34,184 nucleotides of DNA, taken from positions 1 through 34,184 of the forward strand of contig CAYNBZ010000021.1 of the NCBI GenBank assembly GCA_964395975.1, in the 5' to 3' direction. Each line of letters opens with the position of its first letter. Positions within the stretch are counted from its first letter, which is position 1. The translations under genes were made by a program, and so were the position numbers. Source of the stretch: Avimuribaculum sp964395975. Its GTDB lineage: Bacteria > Bacteroidota > Bacteroidia > Bacteroidales > Muribaculaceae. Below are positions 26,122 through 34,184 of the stretch, one piece after another. The notes under the pieces were generated by a model. The model did no database searches. It had not been told where the DNA came from and was given only the letters and a program-made list of their open reading frames with translations.

Positions 26122-28752
26122 ATGAAAAAGATATTGACTTGTGCAGCTGCAATGGTGGCAGCCATATTGCCGGCGGCATTTGCACAAACTACCAATTTAG
26201 CACTGACAAATGCCGATGGCACGGGTTATGCCACGGCGTTTACCATCACCGAGCTTGACGGCAGTTCGGAAGCATCTTTTCAGATGTGGATTAAACCAAC
26301 GGCATGGACACATGCCACTCTCATCGGGCAAGACAACTTCTCGGTAGAGATGTCGTCCACAGCCGGACAATTCACCGTTACTTCGGGCGACCAGACTGCC
26401 ACGATAACCACCGGTGACGACCTCGTGGGCAAATGGTCGCAACTGACCATCACAGTCGGTCAAGGAACAGTGACGGCATACATCAACAATGAGGCAGCAA
26501 CCGTTAGTGGCAGCCTGCCTGCCACATTCGAAGAGACTGCCTACTCTTTTGATGAACAGGGCTGCATGATCGCCGAAGGCCTGCACGGCCAGATCGACGA
26601 AATACGCGTATGGACCTGTGCCCTTGCCCAAGAAGATATATTCTGGCAAAACACCATCAACAAGTTCAACGACAATTATGATGCACTTGCAGCCTACTGG
26701 AAGTGCGACCAAAGTCAGCTCCCCGATAACATATACGACTACAAGAATGCCAACAGCGGCCGCCACCACAATGGCACACTGCAAGGCATCACCAAAGAGG
26801 AAGTAACCGACAACGATATGTTCAAGTATCGTGTAGTTGCCGGTTATGTACCTAACATCATGCGGTTTACCGACCGTCCATATATCAGTCGTGATATGTT
26901 CTTGCTGACCAACGATGCATTGTTGCTTTCGGCAAAGGTGCAAGAAGACGGCTCGCTCTTCCCCGAATATCCCGACAATACAGCCACGCCCACCAATGTG
27001 GACTATCTTGCCGAATATGAGGGACGTGAGGGCGTAATGTCGTTTAATGGCAATGGCTCTCAAATGGTGGCAGCCGATGCCCGCGTTCCATTCGACCCAA
27101 CCACTTCGACAGGACACGGTGCAACCCAATATGCATCAGTAATGGCATGGATTTACATCGACGAGTGGAACGAAGGTGCCGAAATATATTCCAATTACAT
27201 CAGCGATGACGAATGCGTGGTTATAAAACTCGGTAGCGCAGATGAAAAGGAACTCATAGTTGACCTGTGCGGGACAGTCGGGACACTGAGCGGCGTACTT
27301 GAAACCGGCAAGTGGCAATATGTGGGTGTATATTTGAAACCCACACAAGGCTCTCTCACCGGACGCTTGTTCAACCCTATATACATAGGTATCGGTGAAT
27401 ATGACGAAAGTGGCGAGTTTGTTTCAAGCATCTATACCAAGATGTCGGATACTGCCGTCACTCTCAGCGGCAATGACATGACCATCTCGTTCGTGCCTAA
27501 TTTTGAAGAGGGCAGCACCATGACCATCGGAAAAAACTTCAACGGGAAAATCGATGAATTGATGGTATGGGGTAGCGACCGCTACAACTATATTTCAACC
27601 GATGCCACCGAAGAATACCAATGGAACATCGGCAGTTGGAACAATATTTTCCTCAATGCCTATTACAAGGGTGATGACCCTGAAGATGTTGGCAAAGACT
27701 CACAAAGCTACAAAGGCATCGTCGAAATTATCAAAAACTATTATGCCGGCCACAGCGGCAGCCATGTACGCATCGGCATAATTTCAAGTCTCGACAACGA
27801 AGGATGGAAAAGCGTGCTTAACCAAGAAGAATATGTGGACAACTTCATAAGTGATGCAAAAGTGATGCTTGCAGCCTGTGACGGACTTGATCTGGACCTT
27901 GAATGGATGTACTCTACAAGCGAGTGGAATATATATAACAATGTCGTAGGTCGCCTCATCAACGAAGTTATGTCGGAAGCCCCCGAAAAAACATTCTCCT
28001 GCTCTCTGCATGAAGTTTCCTACAGCGGTTTTGATGACAGCCTTACCGATGGTGTGGATTATTTCACTTTCCAGCAATACGGACCGAATATTATTCCGAC
28101 ACTCAGCCGGTATGAGCAGTATTGTGGCTATTTCATGAACAAGTTCCCTACCGACAAGATATTGCTGTCGTATGCCACCCTAATCGTGACCGGTTCTTCC
28201 GAAGAGGGCTACAAAGACCTGTTCGACAAATACGGGATGACAGATGACAACTTCGACCCTGACGTAAACAGTTGGAGCACAAGCAGCACGACATATTACT
28301 ACAGCGGCCTCAACATGGTCAAGGACAAGCAACAGGTAATCATTGACAATGACTTGCGCGGCACAATGTACTTCGATATGGCCAACGACCTGTCGGTTGA
28401 CGACTACAAGAGCCTTATCCGAGCACAAAACGAAGTGATTTCGGCAAACGTCGACACTGTGATTACCAACGTCAACTTGACACCGAGCGGAATTAAGACC
28501 ATCAAGAACAGCAAAACGGGCAATACACTGTTCACTGCCGTTCAGGAACAATCGGTGATTGACATCACCCTCGCCGATGCTACCGATGGAGCAATATTAC
28601 GCATTGTTTCGGTCGATGGTCGCATTGTAAAACAGGTGTCGTTGACAAGCAAGACAACTGCCGTAGAAACTACCGGACTGCAAAATGGAATATACCTGCT
28701 TAACGTAACACAGGGCGGCAAAAAGCAGACGGTGAAAATGGCAATAAAGTGA
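26122..28752 (+). CDS. T9SS-secreted GH18 endo-beta-N-acetylglucosaminidase-like enzyme with two LamG domains (plus arm)
   Basis: 876 residues from MKKILTCAAAMVAAILPAAFAQ at 26122. An in-frame start at 26074 lies upstream of the signal peptide and is not used here. LamG-like 1 covers about residues 25-180 (EASFQMWIKPTAW, GQIDEIRVWTCAL), LamG-like 2 about 295-490 (YLAEYEGREGVMSFNG, SVMAWIYIDEWNEG, NGKIDELMVWG). GH18 covers about 500-795 with the complete signature DGLDLDLEW (Asp587-Glu594, catalytic Glu594), then VDYFTFQQYGP and GTMYFDMANDLS. A T9SS sorting tail closes the protein (GAILRIVSVDGRIVKQVSL, LQNGIYLLNVTQGGKKQTV). It shares YLAEYEGREGV and other blocks with the minus-arm GH18, so the two are paralogues. 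It probably cuts a related GlcNAc linkage at the cell surface and feeds the SusCD pair that follows it. Confidence 0.9.
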   Translation: MKKILTCAAAMVAAILPAAFAQTTNLALTNADGTGYATAFTITELDGSSEASFQMWIKPTAWTHATLIGQDNFSVEMSSTAGQFTVTSGDQTATITTGDDLVGKWSQLTITVGQGTVTAYINNEAATVSGSLPATFEETAYSFDEQGCMIAEGLHGQIDEIRVWTCALAQEDIFWQNTINKFNDNYDALAAYWKCDQSQLPDNIYDYKNANSGRHHNGTLQGITKEEVTDNDMFKYRVVAGYVPNIMRFTDRPYISRDMFLLTNDALLLSAKVQEDGSLFPEYPDNTATPTNVDYLAEYEGREGVMSFNGNGSQMVAADARVPFDPTTSTGHGATQYASVMAWIYIDEWNEGAEIYSNYISDDECVVIKLGSADEKELIVDLCGTVGTLSGVLETGKWQYVGVYLKPTQGSLTGRLFNPIYIGIGEYDESGEFVSSIYTKMSDTAVTLSGNDMTISFVPNFEEGSTMTIGKNFNGKIDELMVWGSDRYNYISTDATEEYQWNIGSWNNIFLNAYYKGDDPEDVGKDSQSYKGIVEIIKNYYAGHSGSHVRIGIISSLDNEGWKSVLNQEEYVDNFISDAKVMLAACDGLDLDLEWMYSTSEWNIYNNVVGRLINEVMSEAPEKTFSCSLHEVSYSGFDDSLTDGVDYFTFQQYGPNIIPTLSRYEQYCGYFMNKFPTDKILLSYATLIVTGSSEEGYKDLFDKYGMTDDNFDPDVNSWSTSSTTYYYSGLNMVKDKQQVIIDNDLRGTMYFDMANDLSVDDYKSLIRAQNEVISANVDTVITNVNLTPSGIKTIKNSKTGNTLFTAVQEQSVIDITLADATDGAILRIVSVDGRIVKQVSLTSKTTAVETTGLQNGIYLLNVTQGGKKQTVKMAIK

Positions 28753-28790
28753 CAAGCCCAAACTAACTAAAATAAAACCTTTAACCCACT

Positions 28791-28819
28791 CTCTTTCCCC
28801 CTACAAACGGGGGAAAGAG
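28791..28819 (+). terminator. GC-rich hairpin between GH18 and susC-like genes
   Basis: Perfect 11-bp stem CTCTTTCCCCC (28791-28801) with GGGGGAAAGAG (28809-28819) and a 7-nt loop, 39 bp after the GH18 stop and only 18 bp before the SusC ATG. No T run follows. It could limit read-through, protect the GH18 3' end, or affect access to the SusC ribosome site. Confidence 0.55.
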
Positions 28820-28837
28820 GTACAAAAACTAACCAGC

Positions 28838-31800
28838 ATGAATTTACTAAAGCGTTACATCTCGTTACTGGGATTGCTATTTGCCTTTACCACGGCGGTG
28901 GCACAAATTCAAGTGACGGGTAAAGTAGTTGATGTAGACCAGTTTGGTCTACCGGGAGTGACTGTTACGGTCAAAGGCACCAACAAGGCGGTTGCCACCG
29001 ACTTCGACGGAAACTTCGTCATCTCGGTACCCTCGGAAGAGACGGTACTGACATTCAGCTTTGTGGGAATGTCACCCAAGGAAGTCACAGTTGGCAACCA
29101 GAAGGACATGACCGTTACCATGGAAGAGAATGCCCAAGAGCTCGATGAAGTGGTAGTCGTAGGTTATGGTACGGTTAAAAAGCGTGACTTGACAGGTGCC
29201 GTATCACAATTGAAACCTACCGAACAAGAAGTTTCCAAAGTGACAAGTATCGACAATCTGTTGCAAGGCAAGATTGCCGGTCTGACTGTAGGAAGCTCGT
29301 CATCGGCAGTAGGTGCCGCATCATCGGTGACCATACGTGGTGCCAACTCATTGCGCGGCGACAACCAACCATTGTATGTAATCGACAATATCCCTCAAGC
29401 TTCGACGGGAGAATTCGGATCAACAAACGATGACGGCACATTCACCATTGCAACCAACCCGTTGACATCATTGAACCCTGCCGACATAGAAAGTATCGAA
29501 GTATTGAAGGATGCTTCGGCAACCGCAATTTACGGCTCACGTGGTGCAAATGGCGTAATCCTCATCACCACCAAGCGTGGTAAATCGGGAAAGGCTTCTG
29601 TTACCGCTTCGGCCAACTTCACGATTGCCAATGCAGCCAAATTGCTTAATTTGATGAATCTTCAAGAATATGCAATAGGCCGCTTGATATACGGAGGTCC
29701 TGACGTTGCCAATGGTGGCGACTACAGCAACTGGGTGCTTGACATCGCCGACAGTGAAACCGGCGAAATGGTATGGAATGATTACTATCAATACTACATT
29801 GACGGCAACACCGTTTACCGCAAAATTGCCGAACAATATCGTACCGATGGTCAAACATGGCGTCAATTAACTGCAACCGACTGGCAAAGAGAAATCTACA
29901 GCACAGCATTCTCTCAAAATTACAACATCACCGTTAACGGCGGAAACGACAAAGTTACTTACTTCACCTCAGCATCATATAAGAACATCGAGGGTCTTGT
30001 AAATAGCACAGGTATGAGACAAGGCGACTTGCGTGTAAACCTGAATGCCGACATTTCAAGGACAGTAAAACTTGCAATTTCGCTTAACGGATCGTTGAAA
30101 GAAAATGACATGATGGCCGGCGGTAACACTACCGGTGGTACATATGGATCAGTTTCAGCCGTGGCACTACAAAGTGCACCTTACATCCGAAGCGAGGAGG
30201 AAATGGATGCAGAAAGCGTGCAGTTGCGCGACCGTGCAACAGTATGGACTTGGGTTGAAGACTATGAAGACAAGACCACTGAAAAGACGTTCCGCGGCTC
30301 GTTAGACCTGAGCTGGAATATATGCAAATACCTCACTTATAACTTGCGTGCCGGCGGTAACATCGCATTGCAAAGCCGTGACCGTTGGTATGACATCACC
30401 CTTTACACCGGTTCGATGCAAAACGGTTATCTGACATACAACGATTACAACCGCAGCAACTATACGGTGGAAAATGTGTTGTCGTTCAACTACGAAGTTA
30501 AAGATATAGTTGACATCAACGCAGTGGCAGGTGTGACATACGATGACTACAATTCTATCAGCAAGCTGACAGTGGGTAACAACTTCTCGATATATGACTT
30601 CGGATTGTACGGTATGCACGTTGCAGGCAACACGGTGGTTTACCAACCTACACAGTCTGATTACCAGCTATTGTCGTTCCTTGGTCGTGTAAACCTTGGC
30701 TTCCTCGATGGTCGCTACCTGTTGACGGCCTCTATCCGTGGTGACGGTTCAAGTAAGTTTGCCGCAGGCAAACGTTGGGCCTACTTCCCCGCAGCAACTG
30801 TAGCTTGGCGCCTTGAACAAGAAAAATTCATGAAAGATGTTCGTTGGCTCAACCAACTTAAGGTTCGTGCAGGCTATGGCGAAACCGGTTCACAATCTAT
30901 CGACCCGTATAGCACATTCTCCACTTACGGTACATCGTTCGTTGACTCTTACTCGGGTGCCACGGTATCGGTAATTGGATCTGACGGCAGCGGTAACAGC
31001 CTTGTAGGACTTGTCGTGGACAAGTTGCCCAACTCTGATTTGAAATGGGAGCGCACACGTTCTTACAATGTCGGTCTTGACTTCGCATTCTTGAAGAATC
31101 GCGTGAACGGTACCATCGACCTGTATCACAAGACTACCAACGACCTGCTCATCCAAAAAGAATTGCCGTCATCGACAGGTTACAAATACATGTACATCAA
31201 CCAAGGTAGCTTGCGCAACAAGGGTATCGAAATAAGCCTTACCGGACACATCATCGACACCAAAGACTTCGGTTGGAGCCTATCGGGCAACATTGCATTC
31301 AACGACCCGAAAATCATCAACCTCGGTCTGCCTGAAGAAGAATGGGGTAACGGAGAAATATGGAAAGCCTATTTGGGTAACTCTATAGGCGACCACTTCG
31401 GAGCTGCCAACATATTTATCGAAGGAAAGGCACCCGGTCTGTTCTACGGTTATGCAACCGATGGTATCATCCAAGAAGACGATCCATACTTGAGCGAAGT
31501 GACATCTTCAATAGGTACACTCGCAGCAGGTAACCTGAAATTCGTAGACCAGAATGGTGACGGCGTTATCGATGAAAACGACAAGGTAATCCTTGGTAAC
31601 CCCAACTCGAAATTCACTTACGGCATCCAGACCGAATTCCGTTGGAAAGACCTGACATTGTCGATGTCGTTCACAGGTGTCTATGGCAACGACCTCTTGA
31701 ACACAAACACGCGTTACATAGGGCTGCCGTCGCAATCGACTTCGATGATTCTCACAGATGCATTCTACAGCATGTATCGCGAGGATAATCCATGGATAGG

Positions 31801-32122
31801 TGTATATTACAGCAACACCACCCCGTCGTTCCAGTCAACCACTCCGCGTGTTGTAATTGACAAGTATATTGAAGACGGTAGTTTCTTACGCTGCTCCGAT
31901 ATCACTTTGTCATACAGCTTGCCAAAGAAAATCGTATCGAAAATCAAGTTTACCAACGTCAGCGTTTACGCATCGGTGAAAAACGCATTCTTGATTACCA
32001 ACTACTCGGGCTACGACCCCGAAGTAAACAGCTTCGCATTCGATGGCACACGCCCGGGTATCGACATGAGTTCTTATCCAAACACCCGGTCTTACATTCT
32101 CGGTCTTAACGTATCATTCTAA
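28838..32122 (+). CDS. SusC-like TonB-dependent outer-membrane transporter (plus arm)
   Basis: 1094 residues. The signal peptide ends TTAVAQ. The carboxypeptidase-D-regulatory-like domain covers about residues 23-108 (VTGKVVDVDQFGLPGVTVTV, ATDFDGNFVISVP). The TonB box-like segment is LDEVVVVGYGTVKKRDLTGA. The plug domain has NLLQGKIAGLTVG, VTIRGANSLRGDNQPLYVID, IESIEVLKDASATAIYGSRG and ANGVILITTKRGKSG. The barrel ends SYILGLNVSF. There is no STN domain. It would import oligosaccharides with the SusD-like protein encoded 21 bp downstream. The classic SRGANGVILITTK plug motif differs from the minus-arm SusC, so this pair was probably not made by recent duplication of the other. Confidence 0.96.
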   Translation: MNLLKRYISLLGLLFAFTTAVAQIQVTGKVVDVDQFGLPGVTVTVKGTNKAVATDFDGNFVISVPSEETVLTFSFVGMSPKEVTVGNQKDMTVTMEENAQELDEVVVVGYGTVKKRDLTGAVSQLKPTEQEVSKVTSIDNLLQGKIAGLTVGSSSSAVGAASSVTIRGANSLRGDNQPLYVIDNIPQASTGEFGSTNDDGTFTIATNPLTSLNPADIESIEVLKDASATAIYGSRGANGVILITTKRGKSGKASVTASANFTIANAAKLLNLMNLQEYAIGRLIYGGPDVANGGDYSNWVLDIADSETGEMVWNDYYQYYIDGNTVYRKIAEQYRTDGQTWRQLTATDWQREIYSTAFSQNYNITVNGGNDKVTYFTSASYKNIEGLVNSTGMRQGDLRVNLNADISRTVKLAISLNGSLKENDMMAGGNTTGGTYGSVSAVALQSAPYIRSEEEMDAESVQLRDRATVWTWVEDYEDKTTEKTFRGSLDLSWNICKYLTYNLRAGGNIALQSRDRWYDITLYTGSMQNGYLTYNDYNRSNYTVENVLSFNYEVKDIVDINAVAGVTYDDYNSISKLTVGNNFSIYDFGLYGMHVAGNTVVYQPTQSDYQLLSFLGRVNLGFLDGRYLLTASIRGDGSSKFAAGKRWAYFPAATVAWRLEQEKFMKDVRWLNQLKVRAGYGETGSQSIDPYSTFSTYGTSFVDSYSGATVSVIGSDGSGNSLVGLVVDKLPNSDLKWERTRSYNVGLDFAFLKNRVNGTIDLYHKTTNDLLIQKELPSSTGYKYMYINQGSLRNKGIEISLTGHIIDTKDFGWSLSGNIAFNDPKIINLGLPEEEWGNGEIWKAYLGNSIGDHFGAANIFIEGKAPGLFYGYATDGIIQEDDPYLSEVTSSIGTLAAGNLKFVDQNGDGVIDENDKVILGNPNSKFTYGIQTEFRWKDLTLSMSFTGVYGNDLLNTNTRYIGLPSQSTSMILTDAFYSMYREDNPWIGVYYSNTTPSFQSTTPRVVIDKYIEDGSFLRCSDITLSYSLPKKIVSKIKFTNVSVYASVKNAFLITNYSGYDPEVNSFAFDGTRPGIDMSSYPNTRSYILGLNVSF

Positions 32123-32143
32123 CAAATTATCAAACAATATATT

Positions 32144-34093
32144 ATGAAAAAAATATCATTATGCCTCCTGTCGGGCCTGCTGCTTTTAAGTTCCTGCCTT
32201 GACGAAGACCCGAAATACACGACCGACGAAACCGTCGTATATGCAAGCGAATCGTCTGCACAGATGGCATTGAACGGTATATATGCACTGATGGCGATAC
32301 AAGGCTCATTTGCACAATTGTTACCGGAAGTCAGCACAGAGGCCTCGGGTATCTGTTGGACATCATATAATTATTCTGACATTCGCGCTCAATACGTCGA
32401 CGGTGCCATTTCCACCGACAACGAGTTTAACGACCGTGTATGGGGCGCACTCTACCAGACTATCTCAAACTGCAACATCTTTATCGAAGCCTGCGAAAGC
32501 GACCGCAGTAGCGACTTTGATGGCAAGGAAAACATGGTGGCACAAGCCAAGTTTATGCGCGCCGTATGCTACTTCTACCTGTACAACTACTGGGGAGGCG
32601 TACCATTGCGCGTAGAGCCATCCAGCACCGAAAATCTTAACATGCCTCGTGCCTCACGGCAAGAAGTGCTCGACCAGATAATAAAGGACTGGAGCGAGGC
32701 TGCTATCGATCTTGATGACGAATCGACGCTCAGCAGCGTGCCAACAGCTCCCTGCAAATCATCGGCATGGGCATACCTTGCAAAAATTTACTGGCTGATG
32801 GGATGCAACGCATGGGCAGCCGAAAATGGCGATACTTGGGCAAACGGACAGCTCAAGACCGAATGGCCAGAAATGGAATCTGACCCCAATACTTATTTCC
32901 GTTTGGCAAAACAGTATGGCGACTCGGTGTTCCAAGCCAACGTTTTCGCATTGGAACCAAACTACCAGACACTTTTCGGTGGCACACGACTTACATTCTC
33001 CGATGAGTTTGTATTCGTTGTCGATGCAACGATGAACACCACCGAGAACGTTGGTTACAACTCTCTGCACTGGACCTTCTCGCCGCAAGAATGCTCTCCG
33101 GGCGAGTCATGGGGTCGTGCACAACCAAACAAGGCATTCTACAACTGGGCACGCGGTACATATCAAGACGACCCACGCCTCGACTACACATTTGTATCAC
33201 TATGGACACGCTATGTCGATGGCTCGCCATCCGATGAAACACAAGTGGCCTATCCGTATGTATCACAATCGGTAAGTGATACCACGTATGTGGATTCTGT
33301 GATACGCGGAGTCACTATCCGAGTACCGGTTATCACGACAACCACCGAAATTGTCGATTCCATATATTACACAATACCATCAACCAACGCTGACGGTGAC
33401 TATAGCAACGAATTCTTTGCAGATGTACGCAACCCGAAACCATCTGAGCTCGACTCACTGTTAAGGGTAACATATTGCCAAACCAAGTCCGCCGACTCAT
33501 GGAACATCAACGACTGGCCTTATTGGTCGAAATACATGACCACTAACTGCTCCGGTCGCTATGCCGATAACAACTTGTATGTATATCGCTATTCCGACTT
33601 CCTGCTGCTTATGGCTGATGTCGAAAATGAATTGGGTAACACAGGTACCGCAATGGGATATGTAAACCAGGTGCTTAACCGCGCACGACAATCAACCGAC
33701 AAGAGCGGCAACAGTTCTCACACCTATCCGAAAGCAATATCGGGTATGAGCCAAACAGAATTGCGTGAATATATCTTCAACGAACGTCTGTTTGAACTTG
33801 CTTGCGAGTTTGACAACTTCATGGATACTCGTCGCCGTGGTATCAGTTGGCGCAAAGATGTGCTTATGCGCAACAACAACGACAGCATTACAAGTGCATG
33901 CTACCACTACGGACTAAGCGTAAACTACAGCGCACGTTGGCGTGAATACTGGTATCCACTCAGCATCGAAAATGCAACTGATGCCGAATGGAATGAATTC
34001 TTGATAAAGAATCAGTTGTTCCCGATACCACGTGTCGAATTTACGACCAACAGCAGCGTTTCGGCAACCAGCGACCAAAACTATGGTTACTAA
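32144..34093 (+). CDS. SusD/RagB-like glycan-binding lipoprotein (plus arm)
   Basis: 649 residues. The signal peptide ends LLSSC (Cys18), followed by LDEDPKYTTDE, an acidic surface-export type start. Family blocks are ALNGIYALMAIQGSF, QTISNCNIFIEACE, AQAKFMRAVCYFYLYNYWGG with VPLRVEPSS, LRLF-type C-terminal text (LREYIFNERLFELACEF) and the closing LIKNQLFPIPRVEF. A segment near residues 355-450, with VDSVIRGVTIRVPVITTTTE, looks like an extra loop that may shape ligand binding. It follows SusC by 21 bp and ends the plus arm before the terminator at 34130. The ligand is unknown. Confidence 0.95.
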   Translation: MKKISLCLLSGLLLLSSCLDEDPKYTTDETVVYASESSAQMALNGIYALMAIQGSFAQLLPEVSTEASGICWTSYNYSDIRAQYVDGAISTDNEFNDRVWGALYQTISNCNIFIEACESDRSSDFDGKENMVAQAKFMRAVCYFYLYNYWGGVPLRVEPSSTENLNMPRASRQEVLDQIIKDWSEAAIDLDDESTLSSVPTAPCKSSAWAYLAKIYWLMGCNAWAAENGDTWANGQLKTEWPEMESDPNTYFRLAKQYGDSVFQANVFALEPNYQTLFGGTRLTFSDEFVFVVDATMNTTENVGYNSLHWTFSPQECSPGESWGRAQPNKAFYNWARGTYQDDPRLDYTFVSLWTRYVDGSPSDETQVAYPYVSQSVSDTTYVDSVIRGVTIRVPVITTTTEIVDSIYYTIPSTNADGDYSNEFFADVRNPKPSELDSLLRVTYCQTKSADSWNINDWPYWSKYMTTNCSGRYADNNLYVYRYSDFLLLMADVENELGNTGTAMGYVNQVLNRARQSTDKSGNSSHTYPKAISGMSQTELREYIFNERLFELACEFDNFMDTRRRGISWRKDVLMRNNNDSITSACYHYGLSVNYSARWREYWYPLSIENATDAEWNEFLIKNQLFPIPRVEFTTNSSVSATSDQNYGY

Positions 34094-34129
34094 TTAACAG
34101 ACTGCCGGGCACAGGCACTAACACACAAC

Positions 34130-34164
34130 GAAGCCGACCCAAAAGAGATTTTGAAGTCGGCTTC
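34130..34164 (+). terminator. Terminator of the plus-arm operon
   Basis: Perfect 9-bp outer stem GAAGCCGAC (34130-34138) with GTCGGCTTC (34156-34164), plus an inner 5-bp stem CAAAA/TTTTG (34140-34144 with 34149-34153). It lies 37 bp past the SusD stop and is followed by a modest T-rich tail (TTGCAGTTTCT). Confidence 0.75.
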
Positions 34165-34184
34165 TTGCAGTTTCTAAACAAAAG

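Noticed and set aside
26197..27129. 310-codon open frame antisense to the plus-arm GH18
   Set aside because: It mirrors a clear LamG-containing gene and is a reading-frame shadow, with low-complexity hydrophobic text and no motifs.
1..34184. CRISPR arrays, tRNA, rRNA, transposase or phage genes
   Set aside because: I saw no direct-repeat/spacer pattern, no tRNA cloverleaf and no mobile-element proteins in the translated frames.

Overview
The window looks like the chromosome of a Bacteroidales gut or oral-type anaerobe. The signs are two SusC/SusD pairs, TAnnTTTG-type promoters, a serine-type sulfatase and several proteins with C-terminal type IX secretion (T9SS) sorting domains. The T9SS tails point towards the Muribaculaceae/Porphyromonadaceae side rather than a typical Bacteroides; this is inference, since no rRNA or marker gene is present.

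The left part (1-5100) is a housekeeping edge, all on the minus strand. A polyprenol-phosphate mannosyltransferase-like GT2, a dihydroorotase and a small outer-membrane barrel protein form one short operon. A Na+/phosphate cotransporter with a PhoU tail follows, with its own promoter (2209-2239) and a strong terminator (228-262).

From about 5175 to 34164 the window is one large glycan-utilisation locus built on two divergent arms that start from a 670-bp intergenic region (24074-24743). The minus arm reads: secreted T9SS protein of unknown function, LamG-LamG-GH18 endoglycosidase, small BACON-like lipoprotein, SusC, SusD, serine-type sulfatase, GH20 hexosaminidase, GH2 beta-galactosidase and GH29 alpha-fucosidase, ending at a terminator at 5180-5218. 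The plus arm reads: secreted T9SS protein of unknown function, LamG-LamG-GH18, SusC and SusD, ending at a terminator at 34130-34164. The two arms carry matching modules in the same order, with recognisably paralogous unknown proteins and GH18 enzymes. The exo-enzymes occur only on the minus arm.

A working model, by inference: the T9SS-exported GH18 enzymes and their companion unknown proteins act at the cell surface and cut within a host glycan. The two SusCD pairs import different products. The sulfatase, fucosidase, galactosidase and hexosaminidase then remove 6-sulfate, fucose, galactose and GlcNAc. This set fits N-acetyllactosamine-containing host glycans, such as complex N-glycan antennae, sulfated poly-LacNAc/keratan sulfate or mucin chains. 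No sialidase, mannosidase or PUL regulator (HTCS, SusR, ECF-sigma/anti-sigma) lies in the window.

The points most worth a second look are the paired T9SS proteins of unknown function, a near-identical hairpin just after the predicted start sites of both divergent transcripts, and a 157-bp element with perfect 18-bp inverted ends between two minus-arm genes.
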